Source of the DNA: Streptomyces sp. A012304
GTDB lineage: Bacteria; Actinomycetota; Actinomycetes; Streptomycetales; Streptomycetaceae
Assembly: GCF_026008495.1 (NCBI RefSeq)
Contig: NZ_BQUN01000228.1
Span: forward strand, 193,492-257,491
Direction of reading: 5' to 3'
Length of the DNA: 64,000 nt
Shown here: piece by piece, positions 38,721 through 46,897 of the stretch
Layout of the letters: every line of letters starts with the position of its first letter
Position numbering within the stretch: position 1 is the stretch's first letter
Notes under the pieces: model-generated
Database searches by the model: none
Seen by the model: only the letters and a program-made list of their open reading frames with translations
What the model was told of the DNA's origin: nothing
Position numbers and translations under genes: made by a program

Positions 38721-38850
38721 AGGCCCGGCGGCCGCGTGCGGAGCCCGAGGCGCCGCCGAAGAGCCGGGCCAGGGCCCGGAAGGGCAGCGTCACCACGGTG
38801 GCGACGGCGCCACCGATCTGGCGCAGGACGTCTGCGATGGCACGGAACAC
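38719..38850 (-). CDS. LPFR-motif small protein
   Basis: 43 residues: MFRAIADVLRQIGGAVATVV then TLPFRALARLFGGASGSARG. The LPFR motif and amphipathic/hydrophobic helix are those of a small conserved streptomycete family. GTG start with AAAGGAGA 5 bp before it. It ends at the transposon boundary. Without the insertion it would be immediately upstream of tex in the same direction. Function unknown; likely membrane-peripheral. Confidence 0.75.
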   Translation of the reverse strand: MFRAIADVLRQIGGAVATVVTLPFRALARLFGGASGSARGRRA

Positions 38851-39001
38851 GTGGATCTCCTTTCCCTGTCCGGCCGGTGCGGCCGGTGGCAGCCGGGTAC
38901 CTCGGCCGCGCCCGGCCATGCCCGCATCCCGCCTTCTCGTGGCAGAAAAGGTGGGGAAATGGTCATTGCGGCCGTCTGCCGGGGGCTCAAGAATCGACCT
39001 C

Positions 39002-39961
39002 ATGGCGCAGCGAACCGTCCTGGTCGTCCTCTTCGACGGCGTCCAGATCCTCGACGTCACCGGCCCCGTGGAGGTCTTCGCGGGGGCCGAACAGCACACG
39101 CCGGGCACGTACCGGATCCGCACGGCCTCCCTGGACGGCGGCCCCGTGCGCACCTCAGGCGGACTGACCCTCGTACCGGACGGGACCCTCGGCGAGGCGC
39201 CCGTCGCGCACACCCTGCTCGTCCCGGGCGGGCAGGGAACCCGGCGGCCCGACCCGCGCCTGACCGACTGGCTGCGCGCGCACGCGCCCCGCGCCGAGCG
39301 CCTCGTCTCCGTGTGCACCGGAGCGATCCTGCTCGCCGCCGCGGGCCTGCTGGACGGCCGCCGGGCCACGACCCACTGGGGCTACTGCGACAAACTCGCC
39401 CGCGACCACCCGGCCGTCGAGGTCGACCCCGACCCGATCTTCGTCCGGGACGGCAACGTCCACACCTCGGCCGGCGTCACCTCCGGCATCGACCTGGCCC
39501 TCGCCCTCGTCGAGGACGACCTCGGCCGGGACACGGCGCTGACCGTCGCCCGCCACCTGGTCGTCTTCCTGCGCCGCCCCGGCAACCAGGCCCAGTTCAG
39601 CGCCCAGCTCGCCGCCCAGACAGCCCACCGCGAACCGCTGAGGGACGTGCAGCGGTGGATCACCGAGCACCCCGCGGCCGACCTGAGCGTCGAGTCCCTC
39701 GCCGCCCGCGCCCGGCTGTCGCCCCGCCATTTCGCCCGCGCCTTCCGCGACGAGACCGGCACGACCCCCGGCCGCTACGTCGACCGGGTCCGCCTCGAAC
39801 ACGCCCGCCGCCTCCTGGAGGACACCGGCGACGGCGTCGAGGAGGTCTCCCGCGCCAGCGGCTACGGCACCCCCGAGGCCATGCGCCGCGCCTTCGTCAA
39901 GGCGCTCGGCACACCGCCGGCGGAGTACCGCCGCCGCTTCCGTCCCACCCCCACCCGTTGA
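39002..39961 (+). CDS. GlxA-type transcriptional regulator (DJ-1/PfpI domain + AraC HTH)
   Basis: 319 residues. N-terminal DJ-1/PfpI-like domain (VLVVLFDGVQILDVTGPVEVF, LLVPGGQGTRRP, VSVCTGAILLAAAGLLDGRRATTHW; a Cys in the elbow VCTGA) and a C-terminal AraC double HTH (LSVESLAARARLSPRHFARAFRDETG, VEEVSRASGYGTPEAMRRAFVK). In streptomycetes such proteins include the GlxA/AdpA-type regulators; this is shorter than AdpA. It precedes a DJ-1-type enzyme gene by 18 bp, so they likely form an operon and share a ligand class. Start ATG at 39002. Confidence 0.9.
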   Translation: MAQRTVLVVLFDGVQILDVTGPVEVFAGAEQHTPGTYRIRTASLDGGPVRTSGGLTLVPDGTLGEAPVAHTLLVPGGQGTRRPDPRLTDWLRAHAPRAERLVSVCTGAILLAAAGLLDGRRATTHWGYCDKLARDHPAVEVDPDPIFVRDGNVHTSAGVTSGIDLALALVEDDLGRDTALTVARHLVVFLRRPGNQAQFSAQLAAQTAHREPLRDVQRWITEHPAADLSVESLAARARLSPRHFARAFRDETGTTPGRYVDRVRLEHARRLLEDTGDGVEEVSRASGYGTPEAMRRAFVKALGTPPAEYRRRFRPTPTR

Positions 39962-39979
39962 CCAGCGAAGGGAAACCCC

Positions 39980-40615
39980 TTGCAGATCGCCGTCGTCCTC
40001 TACGACCGCTTCACCGCCCTCGACGCCGTCGGCCCCTACGAGACGCTCGGCCGCCTCCCGGAGGCGGACACCGTCTTCGTCGCCGAGCGGACCGGCCCCG
40101 TGCGCACCGACACCGGCACCCTCGCCCTCGTCGCCGACAGAACCCTGGCCGAGGTGCCGAGCCCCGACATCGTGGTCGTGCCGGGCGGGCCCGGCCAGAC
40201 CGGGCAGATGGACAACGGGACCCTCCTGGACTGGCTGCGCGCCGCCGACGCCGGCAGCACCTGGACGACCTCCGTGTGCACGGGCTCCCTGTTGCTGGCC
40301 GCCGCCGGACTTCTGGAGGGCCGCCGGGCCACCTCCCACTGGCTGGCCCTCGACCTGCTGACACGGTTCGGCGCCGAACCGACCGGAGAGCGTGTCGTCA
40401 CCGACGGCAAGTACGTCACCGCCGCCGGCGTCTCCTCCGGCATCGACATGGGCCTGACCCTGCTCGGCCGGATCGCCGGCGACGATCACGCCCGGGCCGT
40501 ACAGCTGCTGACCGAGTACGACCCGCAGCCGCCCTACGACGCCGGGGCCCCGCAGAAGGCGCCCGCGCACCTGGTCGAGGAGTTCCGGTCGAAGAGCCGC
40601 TTCATCCTGACGTAG
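39980..40615 (+). CDS. DJ-1/PfpI family protein (isonitrile-hydratase-like)
   Basis: 211 residues. IAVVLYDRFTALDAVGPYETL is the family start; the nucleophilic Cys is in WTTSVCTGSLLLAAAGLLEGRRATSHW and the conserved Asp/Glu in the first strand. Closest in pattern to isonitrile hydratase InhA and related GATase-1-like enzymes. TTG start at 39980 after GAAGGGAAACC. Its stop overlaps the 3' end of the convergent enoyl-CoA hydratase gene by 14 bp, without a terminator between. Confidence 0.88.
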   Translation: MQIAVVLYDRFTALDAVGPYETLGRLPEADTVFVAERTGPVRTDTGTLALVADRTLAEVPSPDIVVVPGGPGQTGQMDNGTLLDWLRAADAGSTWTTSVCTGSLLLAAAGLLEGRRATSHWLALDLLTRFGAEPTGERVVTDGKYVTAAGVSSGIDMGLTLLGRIAGDDHARAVQLLTEYDPQPPYDAGAPQKAPAHLVEEFRSKSRFILT

Positions 40616-41351
40616 TCCAGGTGAAGCGCGGCTGCCTGCGCTCCAGGAACGCGGCCACGCCCTCCGCGGTGTCGCCGCTGCCGCGTGCCTGCGCCGTCCA
40701 GTGGGCGTCCCGGTCGGCGCGGCCGTTCGCGAACTCCTTGGCGGCGGCCTGGGTCAGCTGGGAGCGCGACACCAGCACCGTCGTGAACTCCGCGACCCGC
40801 TCGTCGAGCTCCCCGGACGGCAGCACCTCGTCGATCAGGCCCGTGCGCAGCGCCCGCCCGGTGTCGATCAACTCCCCGGAGAACAGCAGGTACTTGGCGG
40901 TGGCCGGGCCCACCAGCGCCACCAGCCGCCGGGTCGCGGAGGACGGGTAGACGATCCCGAGCTTCGCCGGTGTCACCCCGAACAGGGCGCCCTCCTCGGC
41001 GAACCGCAGGTCGCAGGCGGCCGCGAGCTGCGCCCCGCCGCCCACACAGTGCCCCTTCACCGCCGCCAGCGTCGGCTTCGGGAACGCGGCGAGCGCCTCC
41101 TCCGCCCGCACCGCCAGCTCCTGCGCCTCCTCGGCGGACCCCTGGAGGGTGGAGATGTCGGCCCCGGCGCAGAAGGTGCCGCCCGCACCGGTCACCACCA
41201 GCGCCCGCACGCCGGGGTCGGCGGCCAGTTCCTCCAGCAGGGGCGGCAGCGCCCGCCACATCGCGGCCGTCATGGCGTTGCGCTTGGCCGGGTGGTGCAG
41301 GACGACGGTGGCGACCGCGTCCGTGACGCCGTACAGCAGTTCGGGCTCCAT
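40602..41351 (-). CDS. Enoyl-CoA hydratase/isomerase family protein
   Basis: 249 residues. Crotonase signatures: ATVVLHHPAKRNAMTAAMW, oxyanion AGGTFCAGADISTLQG, AAVKGHCVGGGAQLAAACDLRFA and FGVTPAKLGIVYPSSATRRLVALVG, where the second catalytic Glu of true hydratases is replaced, so specific reaction is unsure. The ATG at 41351 is used because a TAGCAT -10 (41359-41364) lies 7 bp upstream, a leaderless arrangement; a GTG at 41369 is an alternative. Divergent from the HdeD-like gene. Confidence 0.88.
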   Translation of the reverse strand: MEPELLYGVTDAVATVVLHHPAKRNAMTAAMWRALPPLLEELAADPGVRALVVTGAGGTFCAGADISTLQGSAEEAQELAVRAEEALAAFPKPTLAAVKGHCVGGGAQLAAACDLRFAEEGALFGVTPAKLGIVYPSSATRRLVALVGPATAKYLLFSGELIDTGRALRTGLIDEVLPSGELDERVAEFTTVLVSRSQLTQAAAKEFANGRADRDAHWTAQARGSGDTAEGVAAFLERRQPRFTWTTSG

Positions 41352-41459
41352 GAGCCGGATGCTAACCACCGCCCCCGCGTGTGATCACCCCGGCCCGGTG
41401 AGCACGGCGGCATCGGGGGCAGAAGGGATGGAGAGGGGATGCGTTGTGAGGAGGCGCCC

Positions 41460-42161
41460 ATGGCCACGTCCACCCCGTCCCAGGGCGAGGCGGCGAAGCT
41501 CCAGCGGGGGTTCGGCTGGCTCGCCGCGCTCGGTGTGATCCTGGTCGTCGCCGGGCTCGTCGGCCTCGTGTACGCCGGGGTCGCCACCCTCACCTCGATG
41601 CTGCTGTTCGGCTGGCTGCTGCTGATCGGCGGCGCCGTCGGCCTGCTGCACGCGGTCCAGGCGCGCGGCACCAGCTTCTTCTGGCTGGGCGTCATCGTCG
41701 CCGCCCTGAACATCGCGGCCGGCGTGGTCGTCATCCGCAGGCCCGACGAGACCGCCGCCGCGCTCACCATGTTCGCCGCCCTGCTCTTCCTCACCGGCGG
41801 ACTGTTCCGGCTGGTCGGCAGCCTCGTCGTGCGCGGCCCGCAGGCCGGCTGGACGCTGCTGCTGGGCGCCTTCGACCTGCTGCTGGGTGTCCTGGTGCTG
41901 ATCGACTGGCCGAGCAGCAGCCGGTACGTCATCGGCTGCTTCTTCTCCCTCGCCCTGCTCTTCGACGGCCTCGGGCTGATCGCCACCGGCTTCGGCGGCC
42001 GGCGCATCGTCGGTCTGGTGTCGGAGCGGCTGGCCGGGGAGGGCGGCGCGGGCGAAGGCGGCGCGGGGACGGGTCCCGACGGCGCGCGGGACGGCGGCGC
42101 GGGGGCCGGTCCCGGTGGCGGGACGGGCGAGCGGCCCGCCAAATCCTTACAACCGGAATAG
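41460..42161 (+). CDS. HdeD family membrane protein
   Basis: 233 residues with six predicted transmembrane helices in three pairs (GWLAALGVILVVAGLVGLVY, SMLLFGWLLLIGGAVGLLHAV, FFWLGVIVAALNIAAGVVVI, LTMFAALLFLTGGLFRLVG, WTLLLGAFDLLLGVLVLIDW, YVIGCFFSLALLFDGLGLIAT), the DUF308/HdeD layout. The final 40 residues are a Gly/Ala/Glu low-complexity tail (AGEGGAGEGGAGTGPDG...). HdeD-like proteins are linked to acid stress in E. coli, but not shown in Streptomyces. ATG at 41460; an upstream GTG-like frame is less probable. Confidence 0.82.
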   Translation: MATSTPSQGEAAKLQRGFGWLAALGVILVVAGLVGLVYAGVATLTSMLLFGWLLLIGGAVGLLHAVQARGTSFFWLGVIVAALNIAAGVVVIRRPDETAAALTMFAALLFLTGGLFRLVGSLVVRGPQAGWTLLLGAFDLLLGVLVLIDWPSSSRYVIGCFFSLALLFDGLGLIATGFGGRRIVGLVSERLAGEGGAGEGGAGTGPDGARDGGAGAGPGGGTGERPAKSLQPE

Positions 42162-42334
42162 TGCGCAAGTCGGCGCGAAGGCGACAGGAGCGGTCGCATA
42201 TCGCGCCGTAGCACACATCGGGGGTCATGAACGCTCGAAAACCGCTGACTTCTGTTCAGTCGTCCGGTGCGGTGCGCCGCGTTGCCAACACTCGACGTGT
42301 GGTGACAATCGAGCGCGAGGGTGGCGACCTGACG

Positions 42335-42853
42335 ATGGAGAACCACGGGCGCGGGCCCGGCCCACGCCCAGAAGGCGACGCGGGCGCCCCCGCCGGACCC
42401 GCCGAGCACAGAGTGCCGGGACCGCTTCCCTACGAGGGCGTCTGGCGGTTCACCGCCGCCGCCGCGGACGCCTCGGTCCCGCAGGCCCGGCACGCCGTGC
42501 GGGACCTGCTGTACCGCCAGGGGGTGCCGGTCTCCGAGGACGTCGCCCACGGGCTGCTGCTGATCGTCTCCGAGCTGGTGACCAACGCCGTGCGGCACGC
42601 GGCGCTGCTGTCGCCGACGCTCGCGGTGGAGGTGGCCGTCGGCGCCGAGTGGGTGCGGGTGTCCGTGGAGGACGACCACCCCTACCGTCCGACGGCCCTG
42701 GAGACCGACCACGGCCGCACCGGCGGCCGGGGGCTGCTCCTGGTCCGCGAGATCGCCAGGGAGGCGGGCGGGGTCTGCGACGTCGAGCACACGGCCACCG
42801 GCGGCAAGGTGATCTGGGCCGCCCTGCCCCTGAAACCCCCGGGGGGCTGGTAG
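42335..42853 (+). CDS. RsbW/SpoIIAB-like ATP-binding protein (HATPase_c)
   Basis: 172 residues. GHKL ATPase motifs: N-box LIVSELVTNAVRHAALL, G1-like VSVEDDHPYRP and G2 GRTGGRGLLLVREIARE. The N-terminal 30 residues are Gly/Pro-rich. Streptomycetes have dozens of these small anti-sigma-factor-kinase-like proteins; the partner sigma or anti-anti-sigma factor is not here. Start uncertain: ATG at 42335 has GAGGGTGG upstream, but GTG codons at 42299/42302 and ATG at 42227 are in frame. Convergent with idi. Confidence 0.8.
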   Translation: MENHGRGPGPRPEGDAGAPAGPAEHRVPGPLPYEGVWRFTAAAADASVPQARHAVRDLLYRQGVPVSEDVAHGLLLIVSELVTNAVRHAALLSPTLAVEVAVGAEWVRVSVEDDHPYRPTALETDHGRTGGRGLLLVREIAREAGGVCDVEHTATGGKVIWAALPLKPPGGW

Positions 42854-42875
42854 CACGGCCGGCCGGGCTACCAGC
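42846..42875. terminator. Bidirectional hairpin between the ATPase gene and idi
   Basis: GCTGGTAGC pairs with GCTACCAGC around a 12-base loop that itself contains GGCCGGCC. It spans both convergent stop codons. Confidence 0.6.
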
Positions 42876-43461
42876 CGGCCGACGGCCCCGTCAGCTCGCG
42901 TACCGCCGGGCGGGCCGCGTCCAGGACGGTCATGAACCAGGAGGAGAACGTGTCGCTCGCGTGCCGCTCCGCCAGCTCGGCCGGGGTCACGAAGGCGGTG
43001 TCGCCCACCTCACCCGCGTTCGGCCGCGGCGGGGACTGCACCAGCCCGACGAACAGGTGGTTGTACTCCTGCTCCACCAGCCCCGAGGCCGGGTCCGGGT
43101 GGTTGTAGCGGACCGTGCCCGCCTCGGCGAGCAGCGACGGGGACACGCCCAGCTCCTCGAAGGTGCGCCGCGCGGCGGCGGCGAAGGGCGCCTCACCGGG
43201 GTAGGGGTGACCGCAGCAGGTGTTAGACCACACGCCGGGGGAGTGGTACTTGTCCAGCGCCCGCCGCTGGAGCAGCAGCCGCCCCCGCTCGTCGAAGAGG
43301 AACACGGAGAACGCGCGGTGCAGCAGCCCCGGTGGCTGATGGGCGGCGAGCTTCTCCTCGGTGCCGATGGTCACACCGTTCTCGTCGACCAGTTCCAGCA
43401 AGATCGCGTCCGCGGTGCCGTCCGACGAACTGTGCGTCGCGGTGGCAGGTGTGATCGGCAT
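42868..43461 (-). CDS. idi: Isopentenyl-diphosphate delta-isomerase, type 1
   Basis: 197 residues, Nudix-fold type I IDI: LLHRAFSVFLFDERGRLLLQRRALDKYHSPGVWSNTCCGHPYPGEA with the catalytic Cys, the Nudix-like AARRTFEELG, and VEQEYNHLFVG with metal-binding Glu/His, then DTFSSWFMTVLD at the end. It converts IPP to DMAPP. It supplies precursors for the hopanoid operon that follows about 9 kb away, together with dedicated ispG and dxs copies there. ATG at 43461 with AAGGA upstream is preferred over ATG at 43467. Confidence 0.93.
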   Translation of the reverse strand: MPITPATATHSSSDGTADAILLELVDENGVTIGTEEKLAAHQPPGLLHRAFSVFLFDERGRLLLQRRALDKYHSPGVWSNTCCGHPYPGEAPFAAAARRTFEELGVSPSLLAEAGTVRYNHPDPASGLVEQEYNHLFVGLVQSPPRPNAGEVGDTAFVTPAELAERHASDTFSSWFMTVLDAARPAVRELTGPSAGW

Positions 43462-43645
43462 ACCCATCCTTAGCATCGGTCCTCGCCTCCTCAGTCTGCC
43501 GCACACGCCCGGCGCTTCCGGCGCTTCCCCCAACGTCTGCATGTCCCGTGCACGGCGACCGACCCCCGGCCGTGATCTTGCCCGGGGCGGCGCGCGCGGA
43601 ACCATACGGAACGATTGTGCGAATTGTGGAGGATGGGCGGGCCGC

Positions 43646-44587
43646 TCAGTGGCAGAGCCGCGCCTCGTGCTCCGCGTGCCCGCCGGGCTCCAGCTGGAAG
43701 GTGCAGTGCCCCACGTCGAAATGGTCGCCCAGGCAGCCCTGGAGCTCGTGCAGCATCTTCTCGTGACCGATCGCGTCCAGCACGTCCGAGCGCACCACCA
43801 CGTGCGCCGACAGCACCGGCATCCCGGAGGTGATCGTCCACGCGTGCAGGTCGTGCACGTCCTCCACGCCGTCGAGGTCGAGGATGTGGGCCCGCACCTC
43901 CGCCATGTCGACGTCCCTCGGCGCCGACTCCAGCAGCACGTCCAGCGTCTCGCGCAGCAGCTTCAGCGTCCGCGGCACGATCATCAGGCCGATGACGAGC
44001 GAGGCGACCGGGTCGGCGGCCTGCCAGCCGGTGGCCAGGATCACCGCCGCCGAGATCAGCACCGCGACCGACCCCAGAGCGTCGGCGGCCACCTCCAGGA
44101 ACGCGCCGCGCACGTTCAGGCTCTCCGCCTGGCCGCGCATCAGCAGCGTGAGCGAGATCATGTTCGCGACCAGGCCGACCGCGCCGAACACGAGCATCAG
44201 CCCGCCGTCGGTGGGCGCCGGCGTCAGGAACCGCTGGACCGCCTCGTACAGGACATAGCCGCCCACCCCGAGCAGCAGCAGGCAGTTGGCCAGGGCGGCC
44301 AGGATCTCGGCACGGGCGTAACCGAAGGTCCGGTGGGTGCTCGCGGGACGGTTGGCGAAGTGGATGGCGAGCAGCGCCATGCCGAGGCCCACCGCGTCCG
44401 TCGCCATGTGCGCCGCGTCCGCGATCAGGGCGAGGGAGTCGGCGAGCACCCCTCCGACGATCTGCACCACCATCACGGTGAGCGTGATCGACAGCGCGAC
44501 GCGCAGCCGCCCCCGGTAGGCCGCCGCGGCCGTACCGGTGGTCGGCGCGTGCGTGTGCGCATGGCCGTGGTCGTGCCCAGCCCCCAT
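43646..44587 (-). CDS. Cation diffusion facilitator metal exporter (CzcD/ZitB-like)
   Basis: 313 residues. A His-rich N-terminus (GHDHGHAHTHAP) is followed by six transmembrane helices. Helix II has the metal motif in DSLALIADAAHMATDAVG (D and HxxxD), helix V EVAADALGSVAVLIS where an E replaces the usual His of HxxxD. The C-terminal ferredoxin-like domain ends LQGCLGDHFDVGHCTFQLEPGGHAEHEARLCH, also rich in Cys and His. It exports Zn or a similar divalent ion against protons. Monocistronic, and followed upstream by the idi gene. Confidence 0.9.
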   Translation of the reverse strand: MGAGHDHGHAHTHAPTTGTAAAAYRGRLRVALSITLTVMVVQIVGGVLADSLALIADAAHMATDAVGLGMALLAIHFANRPASTHRTFGYARAEILAALANCLLLLGVGGYVLYEAVQRFLTPAPTDGGLMLVFGAVGLVANMISLTLLMRGQAESLNVRGAFLEVAADALGSVAVLISAAVILATGWQAADPVASLVIGLMIVPRTLKLLRETLDVLLESAPRDVDMAEVRAHILDLDGVEDVHDLHAWTITSGMPVLSAHVVVRSDVLDAIGHEKMLHELQGCLGDHFDVGHCTFQLEPGGHAEHEARLCH

Positions 44588-45058
44588 GGGATGCAGCCTC
44601 CTGTGATCGGTCCGGCTCCTCAGTGAACTACGGGTGGGGGGTATCCGGCAACGCGACGCTGAACACCGTTGTCATGTGCTCTGACCTGCGTAAACGAAGT
44701 GCAGGTCAGGGCGCCCTCACCTGCTTCGCGGAGCTGGGTGAGCGCCCGGTTCCGGCGATCGTCACGCAGGGCGCGGCCGGACCCGCGGCAGGTGCCCGCC
44801 GCGCGTGATGTCCCGGATGTCGGCTCTGGGGGGCGCGGTTTGTGGCCGGGGCCGCCGATCACCGATGATGATCTCGGCAAAGGCCGGTGCGAGCCGTGCC
44901 GTCAGACCGTCTCGTCCGACCTCAACGGCCGGTGAACACGGCCTTCCCGGCATCCGATAGCCTCTGCCGACATGCCGCCCGCCTGGTGCCGCCAAGGGGC
45001 GCCCCCACCATGCAGATGACCGACGTGGACGCGTCGGGACCCAGGGAGTGAGTTCGGT
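44588..45058. other. 471-bp gap upstream of the CDP-alcohol operon
   Basis: No convincing gene. It contains an inverted repeat CTGACCTGC (44681-44689)/GCAGGTCAG (44701-44709) with an 11-base loop, and a -10 like TAGCCT (44958-44963) that is 8 bp before an ATG opening a 15-codon frame (44972-45019, MPPAWCRQGAPPPCR). This is the likely promoter and leader of the operon starting at 45059. Longer frames on both strands in the gap have no start signals or family motifs. Confidence 0.5.
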
Positions 45059-46897
45059 TTGCCGACCGCCATCCTCACCGGTCAGCCGGTCCCCGGATCG
45101 TCGATCGAGGGCGACCTGCGGTCCCTCGGCTTCGACGTCCGCAGCGCCGCCGACGCCGCCGACGCGGAGACACTCCTCGCGGCTGTCCCGGCCGACCAGC
45201 GGGTGGCCGTCGTCGACACCCGCTTCGTCGGCCATGTGCACGCGCTGCGCCTCGGCCTCACCGACCCCCGCTTCCCGCTCGCCGCGATCCCCGGCGCCGT
45301 CACCGCGCAGCCGGCCGGCCGCCAGGCCCTGACCCGCGCCATGGCCCGGGAGAACTCCGCGAGCGGCGGCACCGCGCCCAGCGCGGGCAGCGTCGACAGC
45401 CTCGCCGGCCTCGACAGCCTCGCCGACCGGATCGTCACCGCCCTCGACGCCGACGGCGCGGACGTCCACCGACCCGAGCTCGGCAGCCTGGTCGCCGCCG
45501 TCCCCGCCGACCCGCAGGCCCGCAACGAGGCACGGCAGGCCGTCTCCGCCGTCGACGACGAGGCCGTACGCCTGAAGTCGGCCGTGAAAGCCCGCGACGG
45601 CTTCTTCACCACCTTCTTCATCAGCCCGTACTCCCGCTACATCGCCCGCTGGTGCGCGCGTCGCGGCCTGACCCCCAACCAGGTCACCACCGCCTCGCTG
45701 ATCACCGCCCTGATCGCGGCCGGCTGCGCGGCCACCGGCACCCGCGGCGGGTTCGTCGCCGCCGGTGTCCTGCTGATCGTCTCCTTCGTCCTGGACTGCA
45801 CCGACGGCCAGCTCGCCCGCTACTCCCTCCAGTACTCCACCCTCGGCGCCTGGCTGGACGCCACCTTCGACCGGGCCAAGGAGTACGCCTACTACGCCGG
45901 CCTCGCACTGGGAGCGGCGCGCGGCGGCGACGACGTGTGGGCGCTGGCCCTCGCCGCGATGGTCCTGCAGACCTGCCGGCACGTCGTGGACTTCTCCTTC
46001 AACGAGGCGCACGTCGTAGGCACTGACGCCACCGCCAACACCAGCCCCACCGCCGCCCTCTCCGACAAGCTGGACGGCGTCGGCTGGACCGTGTGGGTGC
46101 GCCGGATGATCGTGCTGCCCATCGGTGAACGCTGGGCCATGATCGCCGTCCTGACCGCGGTCACCACCCCTCGTATCACCTTCTACGCGCTGCTGATCGG
46201 CTGCGCCTTCGCCGCCCTGTACACCACGGCCGGCCGTGTGCTGCGCTCGGTCACCCGCAAGGCACAGCGCACCGACCGGGCGGCCAAGGCACTGGCCGAC
46301 CTCGCGGACAACGGCCCCCTGGCCGCACTGCTCGCGCGGTTCCTGCCGCCCGGTGTCCGCGTCCCGGCGCCCCTGGCCGCCGGCGTGGGGAGCCTGCTGC
46401 TGGTCCTCGCGGCCTGGCTCGACGGGCCGGGGCCGTCGGTCGTGATCGCCGCCGCCGTGTACGTCCTGCTGTCCGCCGACGCCCTCGTCCGCCCGCTCAA
46501 GGGCGCCCTGGACTGGCTGGTCCCCCCGCTGTTCCGCGCCGCCGAATACCTCACCGTCCTGCTCCTCGCGGCCGAGGCCGACGCGGACGGGGCGCTCCCC
46601 GCGGCGTTCGGGCTCGTCGCCGCGGTCGCCTACCATCACTACGACACGGTGTACCGCATCCGCGGTGACGCCGGAGCGCCGCCGGCCTGGCTGGTGCGCG
46701 TGGTCGGGGGGCAGGAGGGGCGGACCCTGCTGGTCGCCGTTCTGGCGGCGCTGCTGACCGCGGAGCAGTTCACGCTCGCCCTCACGGCGCTCGCGGTGGC
46801 CGTCGCCCTCGTGGTGCTCGCCGAGAGCATCCGCTTCTGGGTGGCCTCCCACTTGGGGGGCGCGCCCGCCGTACACGACGAAGGAGAACCCGCATGA
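45059..46897 (+). CDS. DUF5941-type CDP-alcohol phosphatidyltransferase
   Basis: 612 residues. The first 180 residues form a soluble domain (VPTAILTGQPVPGSSIEGDLRSLGFDVR..., resembling a nucleotidyl or receiver-like fold) with an acidic stretch. Then comes the CDP-alcohol phosphotransferase domain: RRGLTPNQVTTASLITALIAA and the full catalytic signature DCTDGQLARYSLQYSTLGAWLDATFD, with all four Asp of DxxDGxxARx8GxxxDxxxD. The rest consists of several more membrane helices, ending near residue 600. It transfers a phospho-alcohol from a CDP-alcohol to an acceptor alcohol. TTG at 45059 with GGGAGTGAG upstream. First gene of the operon; its stop overlaps the next gene by 4 bp. Confidence 0.88.
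   Translation: MPTAILTGQPVPGSSIEGDLRSLGFDVRSAADAADAETLLAAVPADQRVAVVDTRFVGHVHALRLGLTDPRFPLAAIPGAVTAQPAGRQALTRAMARENSASGGTAPSAGSVDSLAGLDSLADRIVTALDADGADVHRPELGSLVAAVPADPQARNEARQAVSAVDDEAVRLKSAVKARDGFFTTFFISPYSRYIARWCARRGLTPNQVTTASLITALIAAGCAATGTRGGFVAAGVLLIVSFVLDCTDGQLARYSLQYSTLGAWLDATFDRAKEYAYYAGLALGAARGGDDVWALALAAMVLQTCRHVVDFSFNEAHVVGTDATANTSPTAALSDKLDGVGWTVWVRRMIVLPIGERWAMIAVLTAVTTPRITFYALLIGCAFAALYTTAGRVLRSVTRKAQRTDRAAKALADLADNGPLAALLARFLPPGVRVPAPLAAGVGSLLLVLAAWLDGPGPSVVIAAAVYVLLSADALVRPLKGALDWLVPPLFRAAEYLTVLLLAAEADADGALPAAFGLVAAVAYHHYDTVYRIRGDAGAPPAWLVRVVGGQEGRTLLVAVLAALLTAEQFTLALTALAVAVALVVLAESIRFWVASHLGGAPAVHDEGEPA

Noticed and set aside
44623..44935. Short forward and reverse frames in the gap before the CDP-alcohol operon
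   Set aside because: No start signals, no motifs and irregular codon use; a promoter and leader fit this gap better.
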